Below are positions 7,723 to 14,395 of a DNA stretch of 28,580 nt, in pieces. This DNA comes from an uncultured Eubacteriales bacterium (GTDB lineage: Bacteria; Bacillota; Clostridia; Oscillospirales; CAG-382), in NCBI GenBank assembly GCA_934444485.1, contig CAKSCN010000011.1, positions 1-28,580 on the forward strand, in the 5' to 3' direction. The translations under genes and the position numbers were made by a program. The notes beneath the pieces were generated by a model, which worked only from the letters and a program-made list of their open reading frames with translations, was not told the origin of the DNA and did no database searches. Numbering within the stretch: position 1 is the first letter of the stretch; every line of letters starts with the position of its first letter.

Positions 7723-8181
7723 TCACCTCTCTTCAAAAACAATAGCTCTGCTCGGGCATCCCTCGACGCAGGCAGGCTTTCCGCACGCATTGTTCGTGCA
7801 AAGCTCGCACTTTCCGACGACCCCCTCATCGCTCTCACGCACCGCTCCGAACGGACAGACAAGCACGCACGTAAGACATCCGACGCACTTTCTGCGGTCG
7901 ATTTTGACCGTTCCGTCCTCAATTGTCAGCGCACCTGAGATACAGCTTTTCACGCAGATCGGATCGTCGCAGTGACGGCACGAAACGGCGTAGGTTATCC
8001 TGTCCTTCTGAAGAACGGAATCTCTGTCGTCCTCATCGCCCTCTATTCTGATGTTGGGATATATCGTTTTTCCCTTGAGCGCCTTGACATAATCGTGAAT
8101 ACCGGAATTTGCGTAGGCGCAGTTATACTCACACAGGTGACAGCCTATGCATCTTTCTTCGTTTACATATATACGTTTCAT
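7723..8181 (-). CDS. Four-cluster [4Fe-4S] ferredoxin-like electron transfer subunit
   Basis: The 152 residues carry cysteines for four [4Fe-4S] clusters in the HycB/DmsB style: C11-C14-C17-C21, C68-C71-C76-C80, C99-C102-C105-C109 and a last group from C125 to C142. Such subunits form wires between a dehydrogenase and a catalytic partner. Lying between the synthase core and the FAD oxidoreductase, it probably links the two. Its start overlaps the synthase stop codon (ATGA), and the oxidoreductase ATG lies 5 bp after its stop, which suggests tight translational coupling. There is no Tat or Sec signal, so it is cytoplasmic. Confidence 0.92.
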   Translation of the reverse strand: MKRIYVNEERCIGCHLCEYNCAYANSGIHDYVKALKGKTIYPNIRIEGDEDDRDSVLQKDRITYAVSCRHCDDPICVKSCISGALTIEDGTVKIDRRKCVGCLTCVLVCPFGAVRESDEGVVGKCELCTNNACGKPACVEGCPSRAIVFEER

Positions 8182-9683
8182 TCTCCTGCGTGTGAGATAC
8201 CGAGAATCTCAAGCTCCTTTCCCGTAAGTCCCACGCCCCTGAGCATAAGTCGGTTTCCCCGGAGCGCTTCGATTGAATTTATACCCATACCGCCCAAAAG
8301 CTCTTTTATCTCGTGCTGCCATGCGGTGAGCAGATTTACGAGTCTTTCGCTTCCGATATCGGGATTGAGCCTCTTGACAAGCTCGGGACGCTGAGTTGCG
8401 ATACCCCAGTTGCACTTGCCGCTTTGGCAGGTACGGCAGAGGTGACAGCCGAGAGCAAGAAGAGCAGCCGTTGCGATGTAGCAGGCGTCAGCACCCAAAG
8501 CCACAGCTTTTACGACGTCCGCCGCCGAGCGTATGCTTCCGCCGACAACAAGCGAGACGTTGTCTCTTATACCCTCGTCGCGCAGTCTTGTATCAACCGC
8601 CGCAAGGGCAAGCTCTATCGGTATGCCGACGTTGTCCCTTATTCTCGTGGGAGCGGCGCCCGTACCGCCTCTGAAGCCGTCTATTGCGATTATGTCCGCA
8701 CCGCTTCTTGCAATTCCGCTTGCGATTGCCGCTATATTGTGTACGGCGGCGACCTTGACGATTATCGGCTTTTTGTAATGCGTCGCCTCTTTGAGAGAGT
8801 AGACGAGCTGACGGAGGTCCTCTATCGAATATATATCATGGTGCGGCGCCGGGGATATTGCGTCCGAACCCTCGGGAATCATACGTGTTCTCGACACGTC
8901 GCCCACAATCTTCGTTCCGGGGAGATGTCCGCCGATACCGGGCTTTGCGCCCTGACCCATCTTTATCTCTACCGCCGCACCGGCATTTAAGTAGTCCTCA
9001 TGCACGCCGAAGCGTCCGGACGCCACCTGAACTATCGTATTTTCGCCGTAGCAGTAGAAATCCTCGTGCAGTCCGCCCTCGCCGGTGTTGTAGTATATAC
9101 CGAGAGCTTTTGCCGCCCTTGCGAGACTTTCGTGTGCATTGTAGCTTATCGAGCCGTAGCTCATTGCGGAGAACATAATCGGCATCGAAAGCTCAAGCTG
9201 AGGGGTGAGAGTCGTTTTGAGCGAGCCGTCGGCGTTTCTCTCGGGCTTTGCCGGTTTTTTTCCGAGGAACACCTTCGTCTCCATAGGCTCACGCAGAGGG
9301 TCTATCGGAGGGTTCGTGACCTGAGAAGCGTTGATGAGAATCTTATCCCAGTAAACGGGAAGCGGCTTCGGGTTGCCCATCGACGAAAGAAGCACGGCTC
9401 CGGTATTCGCCTGCTTGTAGATTTCCTTTACCGTGTCGTTCTGCCAGTTGGCGTTTTCACGGAGCGTGCAGTCGTTCTTCACGATTTTGAGCGCTCTCGT
9501 GGGGCAGAGGCATACGCATCTCTGACAGTCAACGCACTTCGACTCGTCCGACATCATAAGTCCCGTATCGGGATCGAACGAATGAACCTCGTTTGCGCAC
9601 TGTCTTTCGCACACACGGCAGGCAACGCAGCGGTTGGGGTTTCTTATTACTTCAAATTCGGGGAATATATACTGTATCGGCAT
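8178..9683 (-). CDS. Glutamate synthase, FMN/Fe-S catalytic subunit (ferredoxin-fused, archaeal type)
   Basis: This is the central synthase domain of GltB, which combines 2-oxoglutarate with channelled ammonia to make glutamate. An N-terminal two-cluster ferredoxin module (C19-C22-C25-C29 and C50-C53-C56-C60) precedes the FMN-binding barrel (AMSYGSISYNAHESLARA, then GGHLPGTKI and IAIDGFRGGTGAAP). The cysteine group CHLCRTCQSGKC fits the [3Fe-4S] site. About 501 residues is usual for the archaeal-type protein. ATG at 9683 overlaps the amidotransferase stop (TGATG) and has AAAGGA upstream; the adjoining TTG at 9686 is less likely. It needs the amidotransferase and GXGXG proteins to replace the single large chain of other bacteria. 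Confidence 0.95.
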   Translation of the reverse strand: MPIQYIFPEFEVIRNPNRCVACRVCERQCANEVHSFDPDTGLMMSDESKCVDCQRCVCLCPTRALKIVKNDCTLRENANWQNDTVKEIYKQANTGAVLLSSMGNPKPLPVYWDKILINASQVTNPPIDPLREPMETKVFLGKKPAKPERNADGSLKTTLTPQLELSMPIMFSAMSYGSISYNAHESLARAAKALGIYYNTGEGGLHEDFYCYGENTIVQVASGRFGVHEDYLNAGAAVEIKMGQGAKPGIGGHLPGTKIVGDVSRTRMIPEGSDAISPAPHHDIYSIEDLRQLVYSLKEATHYKKPIIVKVAAVHNIAAIASGIARSGADIIAIDGFRGGTGAAPTRIRDNVGIPIELALAAVDTRLRDEGIRDNVSLVVGGSIRSAADVVKAVALGADACYIATAALLALGCHLCRTCQSGKCNWGIATQRPELVKRLNPDIGSERLVNLLTAWQHEIKELLGGMGINSIEALRGNRLMLRGVGLTGKELEILGISHAGE

Positions 9684-10774
9684 CAATATGCACCGTCCTT
9701 TACTCTGACGATTACGGGTTCTCCGCCGCCGGGTGAATAGATATTATCGACGTCGGGTTCCATGGATCTTATAGCGGCTTCCTCGCTTGCGATATAAACT
9801 CTGCCGTCCTTTTCGGCAACGACCATCGAACGGAGCTTAAGTCTGTCATTGAGAGCCATAAGACCTCCATCGAAGCCCAAGATTATCGAAAACGGACCCG
9901 TTATGAGAAGACTCGGGTAGACCTTTCTCAGGTATTCGAGCTTCTCCCTTTCGGCGGCAGGCTTCTTTGCTATAGTGCTCCAGAACGGAGCGGCAATCAC
10001 CGACGCCGTTTCCTCAAGGGTGAGTCCCTGACGGCGCATGAGGTAGTCCGCAATGTAGGTTATTACCTCGGTATCGGTTTGGAGCGTGCATTTGTAGCCG
10101 TACATCTCGATACATCTGCGGTTTGCGTCGTAGGAGGATATCTCGCCGTTGTGGACTATCGAAAAATCGAGAAGTGCGAACGGGTGCGCACCGCCCCACC
10201 AACCGGGAGTGTTGGTCGGATATCTGCCGTGCGCCGTCCACGAATACGCCTCATATTCATCGAGTCTGTAGAAGCGTCCGACGTCCTCGGGAAAGCCGAC
10301 CGCCTTGAAAACGCCCATGTTCTTGCCGCTCGAAAAGACGTATGCGCCATCGATTTTTGTGTTGATGCTCATAACGCTTCTTGCGACGTACTCTTTCTCG
10401 TCAAGCTGAAGCCTTGCAAGCACCGACGAAAGCGGAACGACGAAATACCGCCAGATAAGCGGAACGTCGGTAATCTCGGGGATTTTCCGTATCGGTATGT
10501 TCTCCGCTTTCACAATCTCGAAGCTGTCCTTTAAGTAGCTCTCGCATTCAACCCGTGCGGCATTGTCGTTGTAGAACAGGTGGAACGCATACATATCCTT
10601 ATACTCCGGGTATATTCCGTAACCGGCAAAGCCGCCGCCGAGACCGTTTGAGCGGTCGTGCATGGGAATCATGCTTTCGGTTATCTTTTCCCCGGTCATT
10701 CTTTCGCCGTCTCTCGATATGACCGCCGATATTGCGCAGCCGGACGGTATACGCACTTCTCCTTCAAGTTTCAT
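9683..10774 (-). CDS. Glutamate synthase amidotransferase subunit (class II glutaminase)
   Basis: This class II (Ntn) glutamine amidotransferase domain corresponds to the N-terminal part of classical GltB and releases ammonia from glutamine. The motif SGCAISAVI puts the probable nucleophile at C13, implying removal of a 12-residue propeptide. The typical HNGEISSYDANRRC and TDTEVITYI follow at about 200-240. ATG at 10774 is chosen because GGAAG lies upstream and longer frames would run through the leader hairpins. It is the first gene of the operon, with 92 bases between the promoter -10 box and the start, most of it occupied by the attenuator-like structure. Its stop overlaps the next start. 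Confidence 0.92.
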   Translation of the reverse strand: MKLEGEVRIPSGCAISAVISRDGERMTGEKITESMIPMHDRSNGLGGGFAGYGIYPEYKDMYAFHLFYNDNAARVECESYLKDSFEIVKAENIPIRKIPEITDVPLIWRYFVVPLSSVLARLQLDEKEYVARSVMSINTKIDGAYVFSSGKNMGVFKAVGFPEDVGRFYRLDEYEAYSWTAHGRYPTNTPGWWGGAHPFALLDFSIVHNGEISSYDANRRCIEMYGYKCTLQTDTEVITYIADYLMRRQGLTLEETASVIAAPFWSTIAKKPAAEREKLEYLRKVYPSLLITGPFSIILGFDGGLMALNDRLKLRSMVVAEKDGRVYIASEEAAIRSMEPDVDNIYSPGGGEPVIVRVKDGAY

Positions 10775-10809
10775 GTACTGCTTTCTTCCTTTCACAACAA
10801 AATCACAAC

Positions 10810-10844
10810 AAAAAAAGCGCCCACTCCCCGAAGGGAATGAACGC
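10810..10844 (-). terminator. Promoter-proximal intrinsic terminator (attenuator) in the glutamate synthase leader
   Basis: Read on the minus strand, GCGTTCATTCCC (10844-10833), the tetraloop TTCG and GGGAGTGGGCGC (10828-10817) form an uninterrupted 12-bp stem (including G-U pairs), followed by seven T (10816-10810). It sits after the promoter and before the first gene, so the operon needs read-through or antitermination. Confidence 0.87.
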
Positions 10845-10855
10845 CATTGCTCATT
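10836..10855 (-). promoter_or_regulatory. Hexaloop antiterminator-like hairpin overlapping the terminator
   Basis: AATGAGC (10855-10849) pairs with GTTCATT (10842-10836) over 7 bp, leaving a six-base loop AATGGC with A at position 1 and G at position 4. Its 3' arm is the core of the terminator's 5' arm, so the two structures exclude each other. Loops with A1 and G4 are the known target of ANTAR-domain antiterminators. Only one such hairpin is seen, whereas the published ANTAR target has two. Confidence 0.6.
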
Positions 10856-10865
10856 TACAAACGTC

Positions 10866-10894
10866 ATTGTATCACACATTTTCCGGTTTGTCAA
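10866..10894 (-). promoter_or_regulatory. Promoter of the glutamate synthase operon
   Basis: On the minus strand, TTGACA (10894-10889) and TACAAT (10871-10866) are 17 bases apart. The expected start is near 10859, leaving only a few bases before the hexaloop hairpin. Confidence 0.88.
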
Positions 10895-10990
10895 GAGTTT
10901 TTCTCAAATTTTTGCACCGTATGCGTGATTTTTCGGTTTATTTTCTCCGAATACGGTCTATACAAATTGCCTCAAAAGCCTCTTCGCTTT

Positions 10991-11007
10991 TTCGGACGAA
11001 GTCCGAA
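10991..11007. repeat. Short perfect hairpin
   Basis: TTCGGAC (10991-10997) and GTCCGAA (11001-11007) form a 7-bp stem around GAA. It is one of four hairpins clustered in this spacer. Confidence 0.7.
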
Positions 11008-11020
11008 TATAATTACTTTG

Positions 11021-11051
11021 AAAAATCCGGGGACATGTGCCACGGATTTTT
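11021..11051 (-). terminator. Probable terminator of the ten-gene operon (bidirectional hairpin)
   Basis: AAAAATCCG (11021-11029) pairs with CGGATTTTT (11043-11051), and GG/CC pairs extend the stem inward past one mismatch. The A and T ends give it terminator form on either strand. It lies about 115 bases past the aldolase stop. Confidence 0.6.
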
Positions 11052-11060
11052 CTCCTATAG

Positions 11061-11113
11061 ATTCGAGAGCGCAGAGAAGCAAAGCGCCTCAAGCTCTGCG
11101 CGAGCGAACGAAT
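11061..11113. repeat. Long interrupted inverted repeat
   Basis: GCGCAGAG (11069-11076) pairs with CTCTGCGC (11094-11101), and the flanks ATTCG (11061-11065) and CGAAT (11109-11113) extend the symmetry. It looks like an interspersed palindromic element, but no second full copy is present in this window. Confidence 0.55.
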
Positions 11114-11119
11114 CTCCTC

Positions 11120-11148
11120 CGTTTCGCAAAACTTCGTTTTGCGAAACG
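11120..11148. repeat. Perfect 13-bp-stem palindrome
   Basis: CGTTTCGCAAAAC (11120-11132), a TTC loop, then GTTTTGCGAAACG (11136-11148). It sits 17 bases past the aldolase stop codon. No T-run follows on the minus strand, so it is better seen as an RNA-stabilising or repeat-type palindrome than as a classical terminator. Confidence 0.75.
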
Positions 11149-11164
11149 AGTTAACGAAACGATC

Positions 11165-11992
11165 TTAAAAGCGTCCTGCCGCACCGAGAAGCTTTATCTT
11201 TTCGGCCGCAAAGTTCTTGACGAAAACCGATGTCTTTGCCATAACGACATCAAGAGGAGCGGAATAGTGGTCGAGTCCGTCGTAACCCTCGATAAACGCA
11301 CAGCAAACGTCCGTGCCGAAGTTTACCTTTCTGACCCCCGCCTTTACCGCTGCCGTAATCTGATCGTCCGGCACTCCCGAGCCGCCGTGAAGCACGAGGT
11401 GCGCCCCCACTGCGCCGTGGATCTCCGCTATGCGGTCAATTCCGAGTACGGGTGCTTTCGCATATTTTCCGTGCGCCGTTCCGACCATAACCGCAAGCGC
11501 ATCGACTCCCGTCTCATCGACGTATTTGACAGCGTCGGCAACCTCGGTGAACGCAGCCTGATGCTCATCCTTTGTTGAGCCGATGTGACCGAGCTCTCCC
11601 TCAACGGGAACGCCTATCTCGCAGCAGAAATCGACGACCTTCTTCGTTGCGGCGATGTTTTCGTCAATGGGAAGAGTCGATGCGTCTATCATTATTCCCG
11701 TCGTGCCGATGCGTGCGGCTCTTACGCACTCCGCAAAGCCTGCGCCGTGGTCGAGGTGGAAAGCAACGGGAGTCTTAAGCTCGTTCATCATCTCTTTGAT
11801 TACCGGAGCAAGAAACTTTCCCGTGTCGGTGTCGAAAAGGCGGCTGTACATCTGAATGATAACCGGCGCACCGTTTTCCTTTGCGGCGTTGACCACTCCC
11901 ATGAGAGTCTCAAGGTTGTACACGTTGAACGCCGGAACAGCGAAATTTCCCTTTTCCGCAAGGTCGAGTATTTCTTTAAGTGTGTATTTCAT
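11165..11992 (-). CDS. Class II (zinc) ketose-bisphosphate-type aldolase
   Basis: The 275-residue protein belongs to the FbaA/GatY/KbaY class II aldolases, which split ketose phosphates into dihydroxyacetone phosphate and an aldehyde. Zinc ligands are visible: FHLDHG (D81 and H82), GTAHGKY (H174) and LHGGSG (H202), with the phosphate-binding KVNFGTD at about 222-228. It is the last gene of the ten-gene operon, one base after the isomerase stop, with GTGAGGGG as ribosome site. Following an isomerase and a PfkB kinase, it probably cleaves their product rather than serving central glycolysis. The second substrate cannot be told: tagatose-bisphosphate, fructose-bisphosphate and ketose-1-phosphate aldolases share these motifs. 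Confidence 0.9.
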   Translation of the reverse strand: MKYTLKEILDLAEKGNFAVPAFNVYNLETLMGVVNAAKENGAPVIIQMYSRLFDTDTGKFLAPVIKEMMNELKTPVAFHLDHGAGFAECVRAARIGTTGIMIDASTLPIDENIAATKKVVDFCCEIGVPVEGELGHIGSTKDEHQAAFTEVADAVKYVDETGVDALAVMVGTAHGKYAKAPVLGIDRIAEIHGAVGAHLVLHGGSGVPDDQITAAVKAGVRKVNFGTDVCCAFIEGYDGLDHYSAPLDVVMAKTSVFVKNFAAEKIKLLGAAGRF

Positions 11993-11993
11993 T

Positions 11994-13388
11994 TTAACCC
12001 CTCACTTCGTCTATGGCAAGTCCCGGAATGTACTTGCACACCTCTCTTATCTCGTCGGTGAAGCCGCCCTCAACCTCGGATACGTGGTGAATATACGGTC
12101 CCTCAATGAGCTTTCTTTCCCATGCGGCAAGGTTGTCGAACTTTGCCCACATATGAGTGCCGAAGGTGTACGGTCCGGTTGTGCTGTCGCATTCGCCGGC
12201 GATTATAGTGTACTTTCCGTGATCCTGGTCGATACGCGCGACGGTGTAGTGACCCTCGTTTACACGGAACCACTCACGCATATTCTTGCAGTAGCACGGT
12301 TCGTCCTTTCTGTGCAGAGAGTAGGCAAACGGTCCGCAGTGCCAGAGAAGCTCGGCGTTTCTGTCGGAGGGATGACGGGTCGTGAACTCGCCGAGGAACG
12401 GCTTCTTTTCGCCGAAGGTGAGCGACTTCAGAAGAACCTGCGTCATTGCGGCGTGCATATCGCTCTCACAGCTTATGATGTAGTCCATATCAGCGAGAAT
12501 ACCGTAGGACGTACAGGGCATTGCTCCGACAAGCTGCTGCATTGCGGTCCAGCACTCGGCGGAGATTGCATCGAGCTTGTATTCCTCGAAAAGCTCCTTA
12601 TACATTATGACAAACGCCCACATTTTCTCGAGGTTTGCGTCGGTGTCGGCGTCGGTGACGTACATTTCCTTTATCTTCGCCGCACCCTCGCGAAGCTCAT
12701 CCTTTCTGTCGGTGAGAATTGCCTCGAACTTCGTGCGGATAACCGCAAGGTTTATCGGGATTATGTGAATGTCGAAGTCCTCCATGAGCTGACCCTCGTT
12801 GAAGATTACCGAGCAGAACGGCTTCGGACGCAGTCCTACCTGACCTATGCGCATTCCGCAGAAGTTCTTGACGACGCAGGTCACTCTCGCAAAGCTCTCG
12901 AGTCCCTCGGCGAAAATCTCGGAATCGACGGGACAGTTTTCTATGTATGTGAACTTTACGTTCATACGGGTAAGCTGACGGCTCATTGCGAAAAGTCCGC
13001 ACTGCGTATCGGTGTGTCTGCCGCCGTCCTCATAGAAGGTGTCGTCCTGAGGTCCCCAGAGAAGAACGGGCTTGTTCATCTTTTTTGCAAGCTCGCCTGC
13101 CGCCTCTTCGTTTCCGAAGTTTGCCGGGATAAGGACTATGGAGTCCACCTTTTCCTTTCTGAAATGCTCTGCGACCTTGTCAACGTCGTCCTGCGACCAA
13201 AGCGTTTCAACGTCGATTACTCCCTTAAGGTCAACGAACTCAACCTTGTCGGTCGTGAAATGTTCCTTTATGTACTTTACCGTCTTTCTTCCTCTCTCCT
13301 CGGCATACTCCCAGTTGAAGAGTCCCGGACGGGGAGTACAATCACGGCGAAGCGGTACAAGGCCGATTTTTACTTTATAATTCGGCAT
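11994..13388 (-). CDS. L-fucose/L-arabinose isomerase-like protein
   Basis: This 464-residue protein resembles the FucI/AraA isomerase fold, which interconverts aldoses and ketoses with a divalent metal. Supporting segments are LVPLRRDCTPRPGLF near the N terminus, LLWGPQDDTFYEDGGRHTDT in the middle, DAISAECWTAMQQLVGAMPC and IISCESDMHAAMTQ with candidate metal-binding acids, and the C-terminal beta domain (GHYTVARIDQDHGKYTIIAGE). ATG at 13388 follows AAGGAGGA. It lies between the PfkB kinase and the class II aldolase, matching an isomerase, kinase, aldolase order. Members of this family also include sulfoquinovose- and other sugar-acting isomerases, so the substrate is open. Confidence 0.82.
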   Translation of the reverse strand: MPNYKVKIGLVPLRRDCTPRPGLFNWEYAEERGRKTVKYIKEHFTTDKVEFVDLKGVIDVETLWSQDDVDKVAEHFRKEKVDSIVLIPANFGNEEAAGELAKKMNKPVLLWGPQDDTFYEDGGRHTDTQCGLFAMSRQLTRMNVKFTYIENCPVDSEIFAEGLESFARVTCVVKNFCGMRIGQVGLRPKPFCSVIFNEGQLMEDFDIHIIPINLAVIRTKFEAILTDRKDELREGAAKIKEMYVTDADTDANLEKMWAFVIMYKELFEEYKLDAISAECWTAMQQLVGAMPCTSYGILADMDYIISCESDMHAAMTQVLLKSLTFGEKKPFLGEFTTRHPSDRNAELLWHCGPFAYSLHRKDEPCYCKNMREWFRVNEGHYTVARIDQDHGKYTIIAGECDSTTGPYTFGTHMWAKFDNLAAWERKLIEGPYIHHVSEVEGGFTDEIREVCKYIPGLAIDEVRG

Positions 13389-13405
13389 AATTATCCAAAT
13401 CCTCC

Positions 13406-14383
13406 TTAAAGCGATATTCCTTTCTTATAATGTTCGACACGTCCGTCTATTTCCGTATAGTCGATAACTCCGGTATCAAGATACTTTTTGAGCACGTCAA
13501 GCGTCGGGATTCCCGAACGTCCTCCGGGACGGGTACACTTAATTGCGGAAACGCCGGTCGCCATTCTTGCGCACTCCTCCACGCCGTAACCCATAAGGTA
13601 AAAAGCGTCAAACGCACCGTGGAAAACGTCGCCCGCTCCCGTGGTGTCGGCAACCTCGACCCTGTGCGCCGGGATTTCAAAGTACCTGTCCCCGTAAACG
13701 CCGCGGCAGCCGTCCGCACCGAACGTGAAGATGACAATCTCCGGTCCGTAGGTCATAAGAAGACGCATATTCTTCTCATACTCTCCGGCATTCAGTCCCT
13801 TGTCGGCGCAGAACGACGTGTAGTAAAGCTCCGAGCCTATGAAAATATCGATTTTGTCGTAGTAATTGTAGGTGTAGTCTCTGTAATAATTTGCGTCAAC
13901 GCTCACCTTGCCTCCGCACTCATGAACGATATCGCACGCTCTTGCGACAGCCTCGGTGATAAGCGCGACGTGCATAAGACGGGTCGAGCGGAAAAGCTCT
14001 TCGTCAAGCTCCGAAAGAGCGATGCTTTCAAAGTCGCCGGGCTTGCTTATGAACTCCTTGCCGTCAACCTCGCTCTCGGTCACGCAGATGCAGAAGTTGC
14101 TCTTTTTGCCCTTTTGCACGCTCATGTGCGAGATATCGACGCCGTTGTACGCAAGGTCGGAAAGTCCGATTTTTCCGAAAAGGTCGTCGCCGACGCAGCC
14201 CACAAGAGCAGCTTTCATTCCGAGACGAGCCGCCGCAACGGCCGCTGTGGGTACGTTTCCACCGCCCTGAAAGACGTATTCGTCGATACGGGTATTGGTG
14301 TTGGTTTCGGGAAGCTTTCCGAGACTCACGACAAGATCGAGAAACGGGTCGCCGAAGCCGATAAAATCAAATTTTTCGCTCAC
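13406..14383 (-). CDS. PfkB-family sugar kinase
   Basis: The 325-residue protein is a ribokinase/PfkB-family kinase. The N-terminal FIGFGDPFLDLVV and QGGGNVPTAAVAAARLG form the sugar-binding site, and the C-terminal DTTGAGDVFHGAF is PfkB signature 2 with the catalytic aspartate. GTG at 14383 is the start, with AAGGGGG eight bases upstream. It phosphorylates a ketose or a keto-acid sugar; KdgK, FruK, ScrK and RhaB-replacing kinases share this fold, so the target is uncertain. Position between aldehyde dehydrogenase and isomerase (12 and 17 bp gaps) suggests it acts on the isomerase product before the class II aldolase. Confidence 0.9.
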   Translation of the reverse strand: MSEKFDFIGFGDPFLDLVVSLGKLPETNTNTRIDEYVFQGGGNVPTAAVAAARLGMKAALVGCVGDDLFGKIGLSDLAYNGVDISHMSVQKGKKSNFCICVTESEVDGKEFISKPGDFESIALSELDEELFRSTRLMHVALITEAVARACDIVHECGGKVSVDANYYRDYTYNYYDKIDIFIGSELYYTSFCADKGLNAGEYEKNMRLLMTYGPEIVIFTFGADGCRGVYGDRYFEIPAHRVEVADTTGAGDVFHGAFDAFYLMGYGVEECARMATGVSAIKCTRPGGRSGIPTLDVLKKYLDTGVIDYTEIDGRVEHYKKGISL

Positions 14384-14395
14384 GCATATTCCCCC

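Larger units (their letters stand above)
10895..11164. other. Non-coding, hairpin-rich spacer between the sugar operon and the glutamate synthase operon
   Basis: I see no convincing gene here. The right half packs four stem-loops into about 160 bases (10991-11007, 11021-11051, 11061-11113 and 11120-11148). The left part (10895-10990) is AT-rich and unstructured by eye. Plus-strand reading frames crossing it lack family features. Confidence 0.7.

Noticed and set aside
10810..10860. Glutamine riboswitch (glnA motif) as explanation of the leader
   Set aside because: The sequence shares GUUCA near a GGG/CCC stem, but I do not see the conserved GGAAGUAGG and CGAAGGAACGC segments, and the terminator plus hexaloop hairpin explain the sequence better.
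11120..11148. Classical Rho-independent terminator for the ten-gene operon
   Set aside because: The stem is perfect, but no T-run follows on the minus strand; 11021-11051 fits better.
10991..11148. CRISPR array
   Set aside because: The hairpins differ from one another in sequence and there are no regularly spaced identical repeats.
10732..11154. Plus-strand open frames over the glutamate synthase leader and hairpin spacer
   Set aside because: They read through a consensus promoter, an attenuator and palindromes on the other strand, and have no ribosome site or domain.
10890..11165. Insertion sequence or MITE with terminal inverted repeats
   Set aside because: No matching outer ends, target duplication or transposase are visible.
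11856..13409. 517-codon plus-strand open frame
   Set aside because: It is a shadow of the isomerase-like and class II aldolase genes, with no family features.
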